Assembly (NCBI GenBank): GCA_021732565.1
Contig: JAKFUT010000123.1
Location: 1 to 33,818 of the forward strand
Direction of reading: 5' to 3'
Length of the DNA stretch: 33,818 nucleotides
Source of the DNA: Candidatus Obscuribacterales bacterium
GTDB lineage: Bacteria; Cyanobacteriota; Vampirovibrionia; Obscuribacterales; Obscuribacteraceae
Shown: in pieces, positions 1 to 9,303 of the stretch
Layout of the letters: the number at the start of each line of letters is the position of its first letter
Numbering within the stretch: position 1 is the stretch's first letter
Notes under the pieces: generated by a model
What the model was told of the DNA's origin: nothing
What the model saw: only the letters and a program-made list of their open reading frames with translations
Database searches by the model: none
Translations under genes and position numbers: made by a program

Positions 1-849
1 CCGGTTGGTTTGACGGTTGGATTGCCGGTAACGGCCAGAATTACGTCATCCGCTGCTTCACCGGATGCGGTACCAGTTGGTTCGTCCATTGGATTGGCGG
101 TGGCAGCCAGAATTACCTCACCTGCTGCTTCACCGGATGTGGTACTAGTTGGTTCGGCCGTTGGATTGGCGGTGGCAGCCAGAATTACCTCACCTGCTGC
201 TTCACCGGATGCGGTACCAGTTGGTTCGGCCGTTGGATTGGCGGTGGCAGCCAGAATTACCTCACCTGCTGCTTCACCGAATGCGGTACCGGTTGGTTCG
301 GCCGTTGGATTGCCAATGACGGATCGAGTTGTGTCACCCTCTGTATCACTGGATGCGGTTGGTTCTGCGAGTGGATTGCCAGTGAGACCACAGGCTAATG
401 AGGAGAAAATTTTTTCCGCGCACCATGATCTGATGGCCGATCTCTTTGATGGTGATGACGGACCGTCCACTAAGGTAGTTCAATTGCCAGCTTCTTCAGT
501 CACCAATTTTGATTCCGCACCAGAATTCGTAGATCCTGTGAGTAAGCAGTGTCTCACTAAGCGGTTGGATGAAATTCTCAGTCCTCACAGTGAGTCGTCT
601 CGTTGGCTTACCCGTCGGGGCTATTTAGACCCGTTCAAAGATGGTGAAAGCACAATGCAATACTATTTCCGTGCGGGTACTTCATTGCGATTAGACGTAA
701 TTGTCACCGCATCTAACGGAAGCAAGAGAATCTTGATTTTGCGAGAAAACGGCGATGGATCACAGCGAATATCAGCTCCTGATGGAGAGGAGTTGGTTTG
801 TCTCTTCTCAAACGGACAGGTAATCGAGAGCAATCAAAAAATTGGATAG
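1..849 (+). CDS. Tandem-repeat protein, 5'-truncated by the window edge
   Basis: The frame is open from base 1, so the N-terminus lies outside the window; the TTG at 10 is only an internal leucine codon or a weak alternative start. The first ~120 residues are four near-identical 24-residue units of the type GLAVAARITSPAASPDAVPV plus a degenerate 22-residue fifth. The remaining ~155 residues are non-repetitive: a charged linker, then a likely small alpha/beta domain ending in strand-like segments (LRLDVIVTASNGS, RILILRENGDGS). There is no signal peptide or membrane segment in the visible part. The stop at 847-849 is 63 bp before the preferred start of the next gene on the same strand, so the two are probably co-transcribed. 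I do not recognise the family. The Ala/Ser/Pro/Val repeat suggests a flexible spacer, which is inference. Confidence 0.7.
   Translation, partial: PVGLTVGLPVTARITSSAASPDAVPVGSSIGLAVAARITSPAASPDVVLVGSAVGLAVAARITSPAASPDAVPVGSAVGLAVAARITSPAASPNAVPVGSAVGLPMTDRVVSPSVSLDAVGSASGLPVRPQANEEKIFSAHHDLMADLFDGDDGPSTKVVQLPASSVTNFDSAPEFVDPVSKQCLTKRLDEILSPHSESSRWLTRRGYLDPFKDGESTMQYYFRAGTSLRLDVIVTASNGSKRILILRENGDGSQRISAPDGEELVCLFSNGQVIESNQKIG
19..372 (+). repeat. 72-bp in-frame tandem repeat, 4 full units plus one degenerate
   Basis: Units start at 19, 91, 163 and 235, each exactly 72 bp, and a shortened 66-bp unit runs 307-372. Units 2-4 are almost identical at DNA level, which points to recent expansion or homogenisation. 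Each encodes a 24-residue unit with conserved ARITS and AASP cores. The array may continue left of the window. Confidence 0.9.
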
Positions 850-912
850 GACCAGTTGGTTCTTGGCTCGCGAGGCAGCAAGGCAGGGGTGCGGCGTAGG
901 GAGGGTTCCAGA

Positions 913-3054
913 GTGAACTCAGATTTGGGTACTGACGAAGAGACTTTTCCGCCACCGACGTTCCGAAGGGTTACTCGTGTTCACCGAGCCGGGGTTCGGT
1001 TTAGTAATGCTACTCGTGCAGGGGCAGAGAAAATTGATACCCTTCCGCAACTCGATTTTGACCAGTCGAATGTTCCGCGTGGTGTTGAGGAGACGGCTGA
1101 AATTTCGACCGGTGAAACGGGCGGAATATTTACGCGGTCCCTTGTGCGCATTGATGCCCGCTGCGTCGGCCAAGAGGGCTCCAGTGTTATTGAAGGTGTA
1201 GTGGAGCCGAACGACACGGGCGAATGTCTAGCGGAGCAGGAAGCCACCGCTTGCGGTGCTGTTCCTGATCCCCTGATGAACAGGCCTGAATCAATGCCTG
1301 TTTCGTTAGACGTGGAAAATCTGGACCTCCAGGATGTAGTGACAGCCTGTATTGTCGTTGGAAAACCGAGTCCGGAGGGGGCGCCAACATCAGCTGATGA
1401 ATTGTTGGTAATGAACGACGATTTTGAACGCTCCCGCGAAGAATTAAAAATTTGCGACGCGGAATCTTGCGCACCACTGACAGTGCTAGAAATAGGCACG
1501 ATTGAACTTGATGAGTCCAGAGATCCAGTATCGTTCGATGAAGATGTGGAAACGACTGATCAAGAAGTGGCGCGGATTGAAGATTATCCCCATTGCACGG
1601 AAGAACTGATTGGCGATGACTTGACTGGGGCTGCGTTAATTGCAGCTTTGCCTGTGCCATCCACTAACGCCGACTGTACTGATCCGGTATCGAATACAGT
1701 ATCGTTCTGTGATGAGCAATCTGTCGGCATTCATTTGACAGATATAGCCAGAGAGAGCACTGATGTTCTATTGGCCGAACCAGAAACACAAATTTGCTGC
1801 TCAGATGAAGTGCCGTGTTCGGTATCGTCTGTGGAGGAAGTGGCGACAGAGCGAGAATCAGATTGCTCTATCAGTACAAGAATAGCTGAAGATGTCGCTC
1901 CGCAATCGGTCGCCTTGCTGGATCATTCGGCGCCTCTGTTGCACGAGGCAATGGCTGATTTGACGGACGAAAGTTCCTGTTGCTTAGCGTCACAAGGCGA
2001 GCCCGAAGCTTCAGACAACGATTTGTGTGAAATTCCGGCTTATGATTGCCCGCAAGGCGCAGAAGCCGAGTACCCCTTTTTTCTGCCTGGCGAACATGTC
2101 CAAACATTTGAAGAGAATTTGCGCTCTACGGACTTTTCACAACCGTTGACGCAGTCGCATGCGGGAGTCGCACTCGCTGAGGATCTTCTTACTGAACAGT
2201 ACGTGAAGGAAACGCAGGTTCCCGCTGTTTTACCAATCGCGAGAGGCACGGCCTTGTGTCTTGAGCAGACAGTTGAACTGCTGAATTCAATGCAAGTTAG
2301 TGTAATCATTGTTCTGCCTCAACAAGCAATCTCTCCGATTGTGCCACCACAAGAAGTGGCGCTCCTTATTCCAGAAAAAGCGTCATTGAAAGATCCCGCG
2401 CTACCAATATTGAAGGATGTTACAGCTGCTGGATTGCTTGGTGAGTCAGATATTGAGGGAGAAGTTGTCGACGCTCATGTTGCGGAAACCAGAGAGACGT
2501 CAAAGTCCGACTCGGGCAATTCAGTATCTCGAGATCTTGCCATGTATGCCGCTCAGACTCTGCTTGATGGAAATGTGCTGAGTCGCCAGGATCAGGAACT
2601 CCTGCGAAAGGCGCTGCGACCGGAGGTTATATCTTTCAGAAATAGAGAGGCTCGCCGATTGGCAGCGGCGATGACTAAGGTGGACGCGAAGGTGAATGAG
2701 CGAGTTTCAAAAGCTTATAAGCGGTTTGATTCTCTATGTTGTGATGATGGCGACCTACCCTTCTGGCTTGAATTTACCATAGAAATCGTGAATGAGATTG
2801 CTCGTACAAAGCGATTTACAGGGGCGTCTTTAGTCCTTTATCGAGACAATACCACCGGGGAATATGATCTGATTGTTACTAAGCAGGATGGCACTCGCTT
2901 GAGCACCACCACAAGAGAAATTAGCAGCGGTGACCAAATGATGTTAGCCGCACTCCAGGTGATCCTGGACGGCACAGGGACATTGGTAGGAGGTGGTCAA
3001 TATAGAACCTTCTCCGACTCGTTCTCGCGATTGAAGCCATGGAAGTTGGTTTGA
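913..3054 (+). CDS. Long acidic, Cys-containing, mostly disordered protein with small C-terminal domain
   Basis: The start is chosen at GTG 913 because AGGGAGGG (898-905) sits 7 nt upstream; the frame also reads back to a TTG at 856, which has no comparable site. The ~713-residue product is rich in Glu, Asp, Ser, Thr and Val with few aromatics over residues 1-560, typical of an intrinsically disordered chain. It carries many scattered cysteines, including CC pairs (ICCSDE, SSCCLAS, LCCDDG). From about residue 560 composition changes to a helical charged segment (SRQDQELLRKALRPE, ARRLAAAMTKVDAKV) and then a likely alpha/beta domain with SLVLYRDNTTGEYDLIVTKQ near the C-terminus. There is no signal peptide. 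It follows the repeat protein gene at 63 bp and is probably in its operon. I do not recognise the family. Confidence 0.75.
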   Translation: MNSDLGTDEETFPPPTFRRVTRVHRAGVRFSNATRAGAEKIDTLPQLDFDQSNVPRGVEETAEISTGETGGIFTRSLVRIDARCVGQEGSSVIEGVVEPNDTGECLAEQEATACGAVPDPLMNRPESMPVSLDVENLDLQDVVTACIVVGKPSPEGAPTSADELLVMNDDFERSREELKICDAESCAPLTVLEIGTIELDESRDPVSFDEDVETTDQEVARIEDYPHCTEELIGDDLTGAALIAALPVPSTNADCTDPVSNTVSFCDEQSVGIHLTDIARESTDVLLAEPETQICCSDEVPCSVSSVEEVATERESDCSISTRIAEDVAPQSVALLDHSAPLLHEAMADLTDESSCCLASQGEPEASDNDLCEIPAYDCPQGAEAEYPFFLPGEHVQTFEENLRSTDFSQPLTQSHAGVALAEDLLTEQYVKETQVPAVLPIARGTALCLEQTVELLNSMQVSVIIVLPQQAISPIVPPQEVALLIPEKASLKDPALPILKDVTAAGLLGESDIEGEVVDAHVAETRETSKSDSGNSVSRDLAMYAAQTLLDGNVLSRQDQELLRKALRPEVISFRNREARRLAAAMTKVDAKVNERVSKAYKRFDSLCCDDGDLPFWLEFTIEIVNEIARTKRFTGASLVLYRDNTTGEYDLIVTKQDGTRLSTTTREISSGDQMMLAALQVILDGTGTLVGGGQYRTFSDSFSRLKPWKLV

Positions 3055-3488
3055 AATTTTTCCGAACCCCAACAGTGATGTTCAGAATCAATTCATTAGT
3101 GGAATACTTGTGAGTGCTTGTGAATAACGATTCACTCATATGCCTGTTCTATTTGCGGCCCTTGCTGTCAAGAACCCGCGCTTCGAAACTCTAAAGTCTA
3201 TCGTGCCAAGTATTTGCAGTGACGGTTGCCGAACCGTTTTTCTTAATCAATTAGAAAACTGGCGATATTGCGATTTAATTTGTCTGTAATACGTTGATCT
3301 CAAGCGCTTGAGATTAAGACACAATATTCACTGCATGTCTCAGCCCGGACTAACGGAACTGAGAGGTTAACGTGCGCAGTCACGGGCGAACTGTTCGTTC
3401 CAGCGTGGTTGAGAGAAATGGATATGCAATGATATGGATTTTGGTGTTCGGTTTTACTTACCAGTTGGAAACATATACGGGAGCAAGC
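3055..3488. other. Intergenic region of 434 bp with a palindromic site
   Basis: No convincing ORF is present. It separates the first two genes from the exported-protein genes and holds a perfect 18-bp palindrome (3297-3314). An open frame reaches from 3372 into the next gene, but that GTG lacks a ribosome site and would bury the signal peptide. I see no clear terminator hairpin after the stop at 3054. Confidence 0.6.
3297..3314. promoter_or_regulatory. 18-bp perfect palindrome, candidate operator
   Basis: ATCTCAAGCGCTTGAGAT reads the same on both strands. Beyond a G/T mismatch the symmetry continues for two more bases on each side. It lies about 175 bp upstream of the exported-protein start at 3489, a plausible place for a dimeric repressor or activator site. 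No bound factor can be named. Confidence 0.4.
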
Positions 3489-5294
3489 ATGAACAGGGGT
3501 ATCTCTTTAGGGTTGAGTCTTCTTTTACTAAGTACTGTCCACCTCCCGCTTCTTGCAGCAGAAAGCAATTTAACCAATGAAACTACCAATTCGGGTGCTG
3601 TCGGCCAGGAAACGCTGAAGAGCAGCGACGGTGATCAGCCCGGCCCCGCCCTGCCACCGGCGAAAGACGCTGGCCCCGAGATTTCAGATCTAGCCTCGCC
3701 CGTTGCACCAGATGCTGGACCGGGTGCTGTCGCTATTCCAGCAGCTGAAGCTGGCGGTGCTTCGCCTGTGGAGCTCAACGACCTTGCGGCCCCGCTGGGC
3801 ACTCAATCTGAGCCGGCGAAAACAGCGGCGGATAAATCTGATGCCGGCTCTTCAGGTGAACTAGGTGATTTGGTGGTGCCCGTCAATGCACAGCCGGCAA
3901 CCTCTTCCGTTACCACTGTTCAACTGCGAAAACGCAACGAAGACGCTTTGCTGGCGCTGCCGTATCCCGATCATTACCCGTACCCGCTGGTAGGAATCCA
4001 ATTTCCTGTAGACTATACAACCAATTTTCCTGTCGATATAGCATCGTTCAAAGCCTTTCGAAAGCATTCGGCAGCTCTTCGTGAGCAACTAGTCAGCGAG
4101 CAGGTGGTACGTTCCACATATCTCGCCTGTGCTCTCTATAAGAGCCTTCAAGAGAAGTTGCCTGTGAATAGCGTGATACTGATTCCGACGAAGTTGCAGT
4201 ATGATTCAACCAATCATCGGGTAGTTTCATTTCCAATGAATAAGGCTGTTCCTCCTGTCGTGCTGGTTGATCTCTATGCCGACGTGAATATGGATAGAGT
4301 GAACAATCCCGCGGCTCACCTCGGTCAGGCAGACACTTTCGGTGATAGGGCCCGAACGATGGTGTCCATGTCGATGCCGATTGAAGGCAAGAGGCAAGTA
4401 TTTGGCGGTGCGCCCGTAACTAGTGCGAAAACAGATCAAGTTGGCGAAAACATCGAGACGTTTTACAACGTTCATTGCAACGGTGGCACCATGAAAGGAG
4501 CCGGGAAGATCGGCTCGCTCATTGTGAGTGCAAAACCTCAATATGTAAACGGAACTTTTGTGGCCCTGCAATCAGATTTCAGGTATCCCTACAAGGAGCT
4601 ACTTGGCGCTCCTTGCCAGAAGCAATTGCGGTACTACTCCAACATCATCATTGACGCGTTGAATTCGCAAAGTCTCGACAGTATCAAAAATAGTTTGTTG
4701 GCCGAGTATGTTGATGATATAGACGTCGAGTTCGCAGAAGCTCTCACCTCGCATTCAGCAAAACCTCCGGCACTGTTTGAGAGAAAGTTGAAGTACTTCG
4801 ACCATTTCTTGCCGGCAGAACGTGAGCAGCTCTTTGCGAAAGATTCGTCTGAGGTTGCGAAGATTGTGGTCAGCGGCGATTTAGGCAAACAATATCTCAG
4901 CTCATTGAAAGACGAGTCGGACTTTGTGCGGGAAACTGCGGCGAGCAAGCGTCGGGCAGCATTCGGTTCAGTGTTGACACTGGCTTCTACCGCCGGAGCC
5001 GTGGCTTCCGCGTTCACCCCCGTACCGACCTCGGTTGGCGCCATGTGCACCACTATGGCAGTGTCGGCTGCTGGAATGGTTGCAGTGCAACTAAAACTTC
5101 AAAAGGAGCTGCGAACGGCCTTCACTCGCACCAATGCCATTAGCCGAGGGGCTCAGGTGAAATGCGTACTGATGCTCGACAATGACAAAATTGAAGTTGA
5201 TGGAGATACTGCAGAAACCTTTCGCAAGAGCCTGCTTCAGGGATACCAAAAGAAATTCGGATCAACAGCGGCACGGTCTCAAGGAGTGCTCTAA
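3489..5294 (+). CDS. Exported protein with acidic low-complexity head and C-terminal hydrophobic segments
   Basis: The start is ATG 3489: GGGAG (3479-3483) lies 5 nt upstream and the product begins with a textbook signal peptide (MNRGISLGLSLLLLSTVH..., likely cleaved after LLAA). Residues ~25-140 are Pro/Ala/Asp-rich linker with three spaced copies of a short motif: EISDLASPV, ELNDLAAPL and ELGDLVVPV. Residues ~150-490 form a probable globular domain with PYPDHYPYPLVGIQFPVDY at its beginning. Residues ~494-536 are two small hydrophobic stretches (LTLASTAGAVASAF, MAVSAAGMVAVQL) that could insert in a membrane or form a buried hairpin. The 601-residue product is predicted to act outside the cytoplasm. 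I do not recognise the family. Confidence 0.8.
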   Translation: MNRGISLGLSLLLLSTVHLPLLAAESNLTNETTNSGAVGQETLKSSDGDQPGPALPPAKDAGPEISDLASPVAPDAGPGAVAIPAAEAGGASPVELNDLAAPLGTQSEPAKTAADKSDAGSSGELGDLVVPVNAQPATSSVTTVQLRKRNEDALLALPYPDHYPYPLVGIQFPVDYTTNFPVDIASFKAFRKHSAALREQLVSEQVVRSTYLACALYKSLQEKLPVNSVILIPTKLQYDSTNHRVVSFPMNKAVPPVVLVDLYADVNMDRVNNPAAHLGQADTFGDRARTMVSMSMPIEGKRQVFGGAPVTSAKTDQVGENIETFYNVHCNGGTMKGAGKIGSLIVSAKPQYVNGTFVALQSDFRYPYKELLGAPCQKQLRYYSNIIIDALNSQSLDSIKNSLLAEYVDDIDVEFAEALTSHSAKPPALFERKLKYFDHFLPAEREQLFAKDSSEVAKIVVSGDLGKQYLSSLKDESDFVRETAASKRRAAFGSVLTLASTAGAVASAFTPVPTSVGAMCTTMAVSAAGMVAVQLKLQKELRTAFTRTNAISRGAQVKCVLMLDNDKIEVDGDTAETFRKSLLQGYQKKFGSTAARSQGVL

Positions 5295-5534
5295 CCTTTG
5301 CTCGCGTCGATGGCCACCTGAGGCTGGCATCAGCCGTGATAGCAGTGGAGGCAACGGACAACCTTCATCTGCCGACTCTTGAAGATCGAATGAATGAGTG
5401 TTGTCTTGTCCAACGGATCTCGTCAGCCCATCTCGTTGATTTTTTGACGAAGTCGATCGGCACAAGTGCTGATGTTGACACCACTGTTTTACTCAGCTCA
5501 ACCAAGATGCGGCCCCGTTATACCAGGAGAGAGC

Positions 5535-8500
5535 ATGATCACCACGTTTTATCAACGATACACTAGAACCATTGCTGTCCTGCTTGCTTTGTCAGTGCCA
5601 TTAACGGCCACTGCAAAAAATGATTTGTCGGCGATAGACAGGCGGAGCAGTGGATCGCAACAGAGAAACGCAGAAGCAGGGCTCTCTCCTTCATCCGTGA
5701 TTGATGGTACCAGCCAGTTTCAGGAGGGTATCACTGGAACTGTTTTTGGCAGGTTCGGTCCTGCTGAGCATGGACCATTGGCAGGTTTGTCAGGTGATGC
5801 CGCGGCAAGTTTCGTCAGCGGCTACGCGCAAATCAAGATTTCGAAGCCGATTGTTCTCTATCCGGTCAGAGAAAACAAATCAAACGGAAGATCCGACAAA
5901 TGGTTTTCTCTGACGTCTTGTGCTGTTGGTCCGTCTGTTTCCGAAACGTCAACGGCAGAAAGGGTGAAAACTTATTGGATGGAGCTGGAAGCCTCATCCG
6001 CAAGTTTTGAGGCACGAAACATCAGGGCACTGAAGCTTCCTGCGGGAGCCGTTGTATTTGTGGGAAAGGTTGCGATACTGGCCAGCGATTCCGCAACCGG
6101 ACTTGAAATCAGTGCGCAAAGGGGAAGTGTCGGGCTTTCCCCGACGGTCGATTCAAATTCGCTCCCGTCGAACGAATCTTTAAAGCAACGGGTGTTCATT
6201 CCGAATGTACAGGCCATAGATCATGCTCTTGTACAGGTAGAGACAAGGATGGATGCGAGTTCCTCCGGGATCGGGCCTGTAGTCCAGAACCCATCGCGAG
6301 ATGCTCACAGGAAAACAGCGAATCAATCATCACCCAAACAATCATCATCGCCACGGTCGAATTCAGGACCGCAGGATCCGAAGGTTGCGGCCCCTGGGAC
6401 TTCGCAATCAGCGCTCAGTCAGGGACTAATCAATTTAGCTGGACAGTTGCAATTGTTAGCAAAGACGGGTTCATCCGCCGAGAAAAGCGCTCCTGCAGCT
6501 CTGCCTGTCGGGGCTAGCACATCCTCAGGTAAAAACATATCTTCGTCAAAAGATCGCGGTGCACCGATGCAGTATGTGCAGTCTGTTCCTTCTGCTGCAA
6601 ATTTGCTACCGCTTGCTGGCCCTGTTGCGCCACTCCCAGCCCAGACTGCAGGATCTGGTGGTAGCACTGGCGGTGCCGACTTGAGGAAAGGTCCTGCGCT
6701 TAGACCGGTGAATTCTCTTCCGAAAGTTCAAGTTGTTCAAGAGCAACTTGGCCGGAAACCAGCGTTCGAGGCGAAAGTCAATTTCGGAGGTACAGGCACC
6801 GGCGGTACCGAAAGGCGCGGTGCGTCAGCTGGCGCTTCGTCAGCCGGAAGCCCGGGTGATACCAAAGAAATTGAATGGACCTTTCCCGAGCCCAAACAAG
6901 TAGCGAATGCACCAGCACAACCGGAAGCCGCAACGTGGATTGACTCCCGAACCGGAAAGGCAGAGCCGGCAGCTATTCCTTCTCCCTCTAATTCTGCCAC
7001 GTGGATAGACGCTCGCACGGGCGAGGTAACGCCGCCTGCTGACGCGGCTCCTACTCCTTCTTCCAATGTGGATGCCATTGGCCGCAGATCCGCTCAGACT
7101 TCAGGAACCAATGCTACCGCTCAAGGCATTAATTCATCGGCGGCGTCTTCATCTCCATCTACGGCGTTCTCAAATAAGTCTGCGGGTGGTGCCACCATAT
7201 CCAGTGGCAGTGCGGCGTCAAATGGCTATGGACAAAGTTTTCGAACTAACAATCCAGGAGGCGGGGGTGCCTCTAGCAACGCAGGTAATACCGGATCTGG
7301 AAATAGCTCTGCGCGAATCGGGCAGATGGCCACGAGTGAGGAGCAGGTGAAAAATCCACCGCCGGGAGCTCATTACGTGAACTATTACGGCACCGGTTAT
7401 GTGCTCGTACCCGATAATGTGCAGATTGATAGCTCCGGAAATGCTTCCGTGGTTCAGAGACCGAATTATACCGGGCAGCCGGCTGGCGCTCCTGTTAACA
7501 TCGATTCGAATCAGACTGCAGACTCTCATTTCTCCAGGGATAACGGTTCCGCAGGAGGCGGAGGAGCATCTGGATATGGGGGATCACCGGAGGGTAGCTT
7601 GGCTCAGGCACCGGGTAGTTCTCCCGTTGGCTCACGGGGATCTGGCGGAGGCACAGTAAGTGGTGGTGGTATTGCAAATGGTGGTAGTGACTCACCTGGT
7701 GGCATTGGTCATTATAGTGATCAAAGTGGCGGGGGAAAATCTGGCGATAACTTAGCGAATGGTCCGACGGGCGGGAATCAGGCACTCGGCGCAAGCTCTG
7801 GAGCCGGAACCGATGTCGCCACCTCAAATAGATTTGGCGGCTTTAATAGTAATGCTTCGGCGAGTTCCGCTGGCACCGGTAAAACTGAATCCGGTGGCGC
7901 TGCAGGCACTGCTGCGGCGGTTGACGCATGTCCAACTTCGCGCGGTCCGAAAGATCCTTACCCGGGATCTGAGTGGGGCTACTGTGTGGATGTGAATGGC
8001 AAAGGAGCTGCTTGTAATGATCGCACGCAGCAGATGTGCCCCTTGCCGTCCGAGTTACCGCCGGAGCAGCCTTCGGCGAAAGCTGATGCTGCTGACAAGA
8101 ATGGTGGAAATACAAAAGGCGCTTCTTCGACAAATGATAATTCCGGCACCGCTACCGGCGAAAAGCAAGGGAGTGATCGAAGTTCTGGTGCGGGAGAAAT
8201 TGGCCGGTCGGCCGGAGATCAACAATCGGTCGACGGATATTCGCAACAGGCAGCGGGTTCAACTGCTGGTGGACGTTCTCAAAATAACGATCAAGCCCCG
8301 GTACCGGGCCCGCAAAACATTGCAGTCGATCCGGCCGCGGGAAAGAATGAGGGATATGTTTGGGACGAAACCCGCGGTAAGTGGGTTGGCGATGGAATAA
8401 ACAAGTCCTCGCGTTGGAGTTTTACGCCAAGCAAAGATGATCCGTCCCAAGGCAAATGGGAGTATTCTGGCGGTCAGGATACGCCCAAACCGCCTGCACC

Positions 8501-9086
8501 CACGCCGTCTCCATCTCTCACACCATCTCCTGCTGCTTCTTCAAACCCCTCTGTGGACGGCGCAGTCAGTAACCAGTCGTCGGCCGCTAACGAGCCCGAC
8601 GATTATAGTGAGGGCGATGCACTTCTAGCGAATGCAACCAATCAAAATACGGGTACAACGCAGAGATTCAATGACCATCTTAAGTCCAGCGGATTGACTT
8701 ATGAGCTGGAAGCAAGCCGGACTGGCAATCTGAATAACTGCGCCACCATGCGCGATACCGCGCAAAAAGCAACGGCGGTTAGTAATGGCATTCTCATTGC
8801 CGGAGTCGGCACCTGTATGGTACTTGGCGCTCAGGAAATAGCGCAACGTTCGAGAAACAAGGGCGGTGGATCCGGGGCGGGTTCCGGCGGAGTAGGATCC
8901 GGCAAGTATTGGATGACCGGTGACCTCTATTACGAGGACGCGAACAAGACGTTCAACAATGGAAACAGCCCGGCGCAGACCGCCGTGACGATTCGCTACA
9001 ACACTGAAGACGAATTGGGAAGGCACATCGCCAATTACAAGTCTCAGGGGTTGCTGTTCAACTGGACGTCAAAGGGTGGCGGGTAG
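5535..9086 (+). CDS. Large Gly/Ser-rich exported protein with C-terminal hydrophobic helix
   Basis: ATG 5535 is preferred: AGGAG (5525-5529) is 5 nt upstream and the product starts with a signal peptide (basic FYQRYTRT, hydrophobic core IAVLLALSVPL, cleavage after TATA). An in-frame ATG at 5466 lacks this context. The 1,183-residue chain has a structured region near residues 40-240, then several hundred residues of Gly/Ser/Ala/Asn/Pro low complexity. Trp motifs recur in it: ATWIDSRTGK (~466), ATWIDARTGE (~488) and, later, YVWDETRGKWVGD and GKWEYSGG. A Cys-containing segment is near residue 795 (WGYCVDVNGKGAACNDRTQQMC). A single hydrophobic helix lies near residue 1,080 (GILIAGVGTCMVLG), followed by ~85 residues ending in GGG. 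A surface or matrix role is inferred. Its stop faces the minus-strand gene at 9304. Confidence 0.8.
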   Translation: MITTFYQRYTRTIAVLLALSVPLTATAKNDLSAIDRRSSGSQQRNAEAGLSPSSVIDGTSQFQEGITGTVFGRFGPAEHGPLAGLSGDAAASFVSGYAQIKISKPIVLYPVRENKSNGRSDKWFSLTSCAVGPSVSETSTAERVKTYWMELEASSASFEARNIRALKLPAGAVVFVGKVAILASDSATGLEISAQRGSVGLSPTVDSNSLPSNESLKQRVFIPNVQAIDHALVQVETRMDASSSGIGPVVQNPSRDAHRKTANQSSPKQSSSPRSNSGPQDPKVAAPGTSQSALSQGLINLAGQLQLLAKTGSSAEKSAPAALPVGASTSSGKNISSSKDRGAPMQYVQSVPSAANLLPLAGPVAPLPAQTAGSGGSTGGADLRKGPALRPVNSLPKVQVVQEQLGRKPAFEAKVNFGGTGTGGTERRGASAGASSAGSPGDTKEIEWTFPEPKQVANAPAQPEAATWIDSRTGKAEPAAIPSPSNSATWIDARTGEVTPPADAAPTPSSNVDAIGRRSAQTSGTNATAQGINSSAASSSPSTAFSNKSAGGATISSGSAASNGYGQSFRTNNPGGGGASSNAGNTGSGNSSARIGQMATSEEQVKNPPPGAHYVNYYGTGYVLVPDNVQIDSSGNASVVQRPNYTGQPAGAPVNIDSNQTADSHFSRDNGSAGGGGASGYGGSPEGSLAQAPGSSPVGSRGSGGGTVSGGGIANGGSDSPGGIGHYSDQSGGGKSGDNLANGPTGGNQALGASSGAGTDVATSNRFGGFNSNASASSAGTGKTESGGAAGTAAAVDACPTSRGPKDPYPGSEWGYCVDVNGKGAACNDRTQQMCPLPSELPPEQPSAKADAADKNGGNTKGASSTNDNSGTATGEKQGSDRSSGAGEIGRSAGDQQSVDGYSQQAAGSTAGGRSQNNDQAPVPGPQNIAVDPAAGKNEGYVWDETRGKWVGDGINKSSRWSFTPSKDDPSQGKWEYSGGQDTPKPPAPTPSPSLTPSPAASSNPSVDGAVSNQSSAANEPDDYSEGDALLANATNQNTGTTQRFNDHLKSSGLTYELEASRTGNLNNCATMRDTAQKATAVSNGILIAGVGTCMVLGAQEIAQRSRNKGGGSGAGSGGVGSGKYWMTGDLYYEDANKTFNNGNSPAQTAVTIRYNTEDELGRHIANYKSQGLLFNWTSKGGG

Positions 9087-9303
9087 GCATGGAACAAGTC
9101 AACGCAAATCGATCTGGCCACTAAAGGGCATAGCAGTCGAATCGACTCCCGAGCTATACCAGAGGGCGGGAGGCTCCGGCATCGTTTGAAGATGCTTAAG
9201 CCGTGGTTAATTCATGCGTGGCATCATGCGCCGTCCCTCCTGGAAGAACCGGAGCCGACACAGCAGGTCGTGAGTTGAATAGGGGTGCCCGGCGCCGACA
9301 GAC

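Noticed and set aside
5295..5534. Possible small gene in the gap between the two exported-protein genes
   Set aside because: Only short overlapping frames without ribosome sites are seen; the signal peptide and AGGAG site place the real start at 5535.
9172..9256. Inverted repeat GGCTCCGG / CCGGAGCC in the gap between convergent genes
   Set aside because: Only 8 bp of pairing with a 69-bp loop and no extension; too weak for a terminator or operator call.
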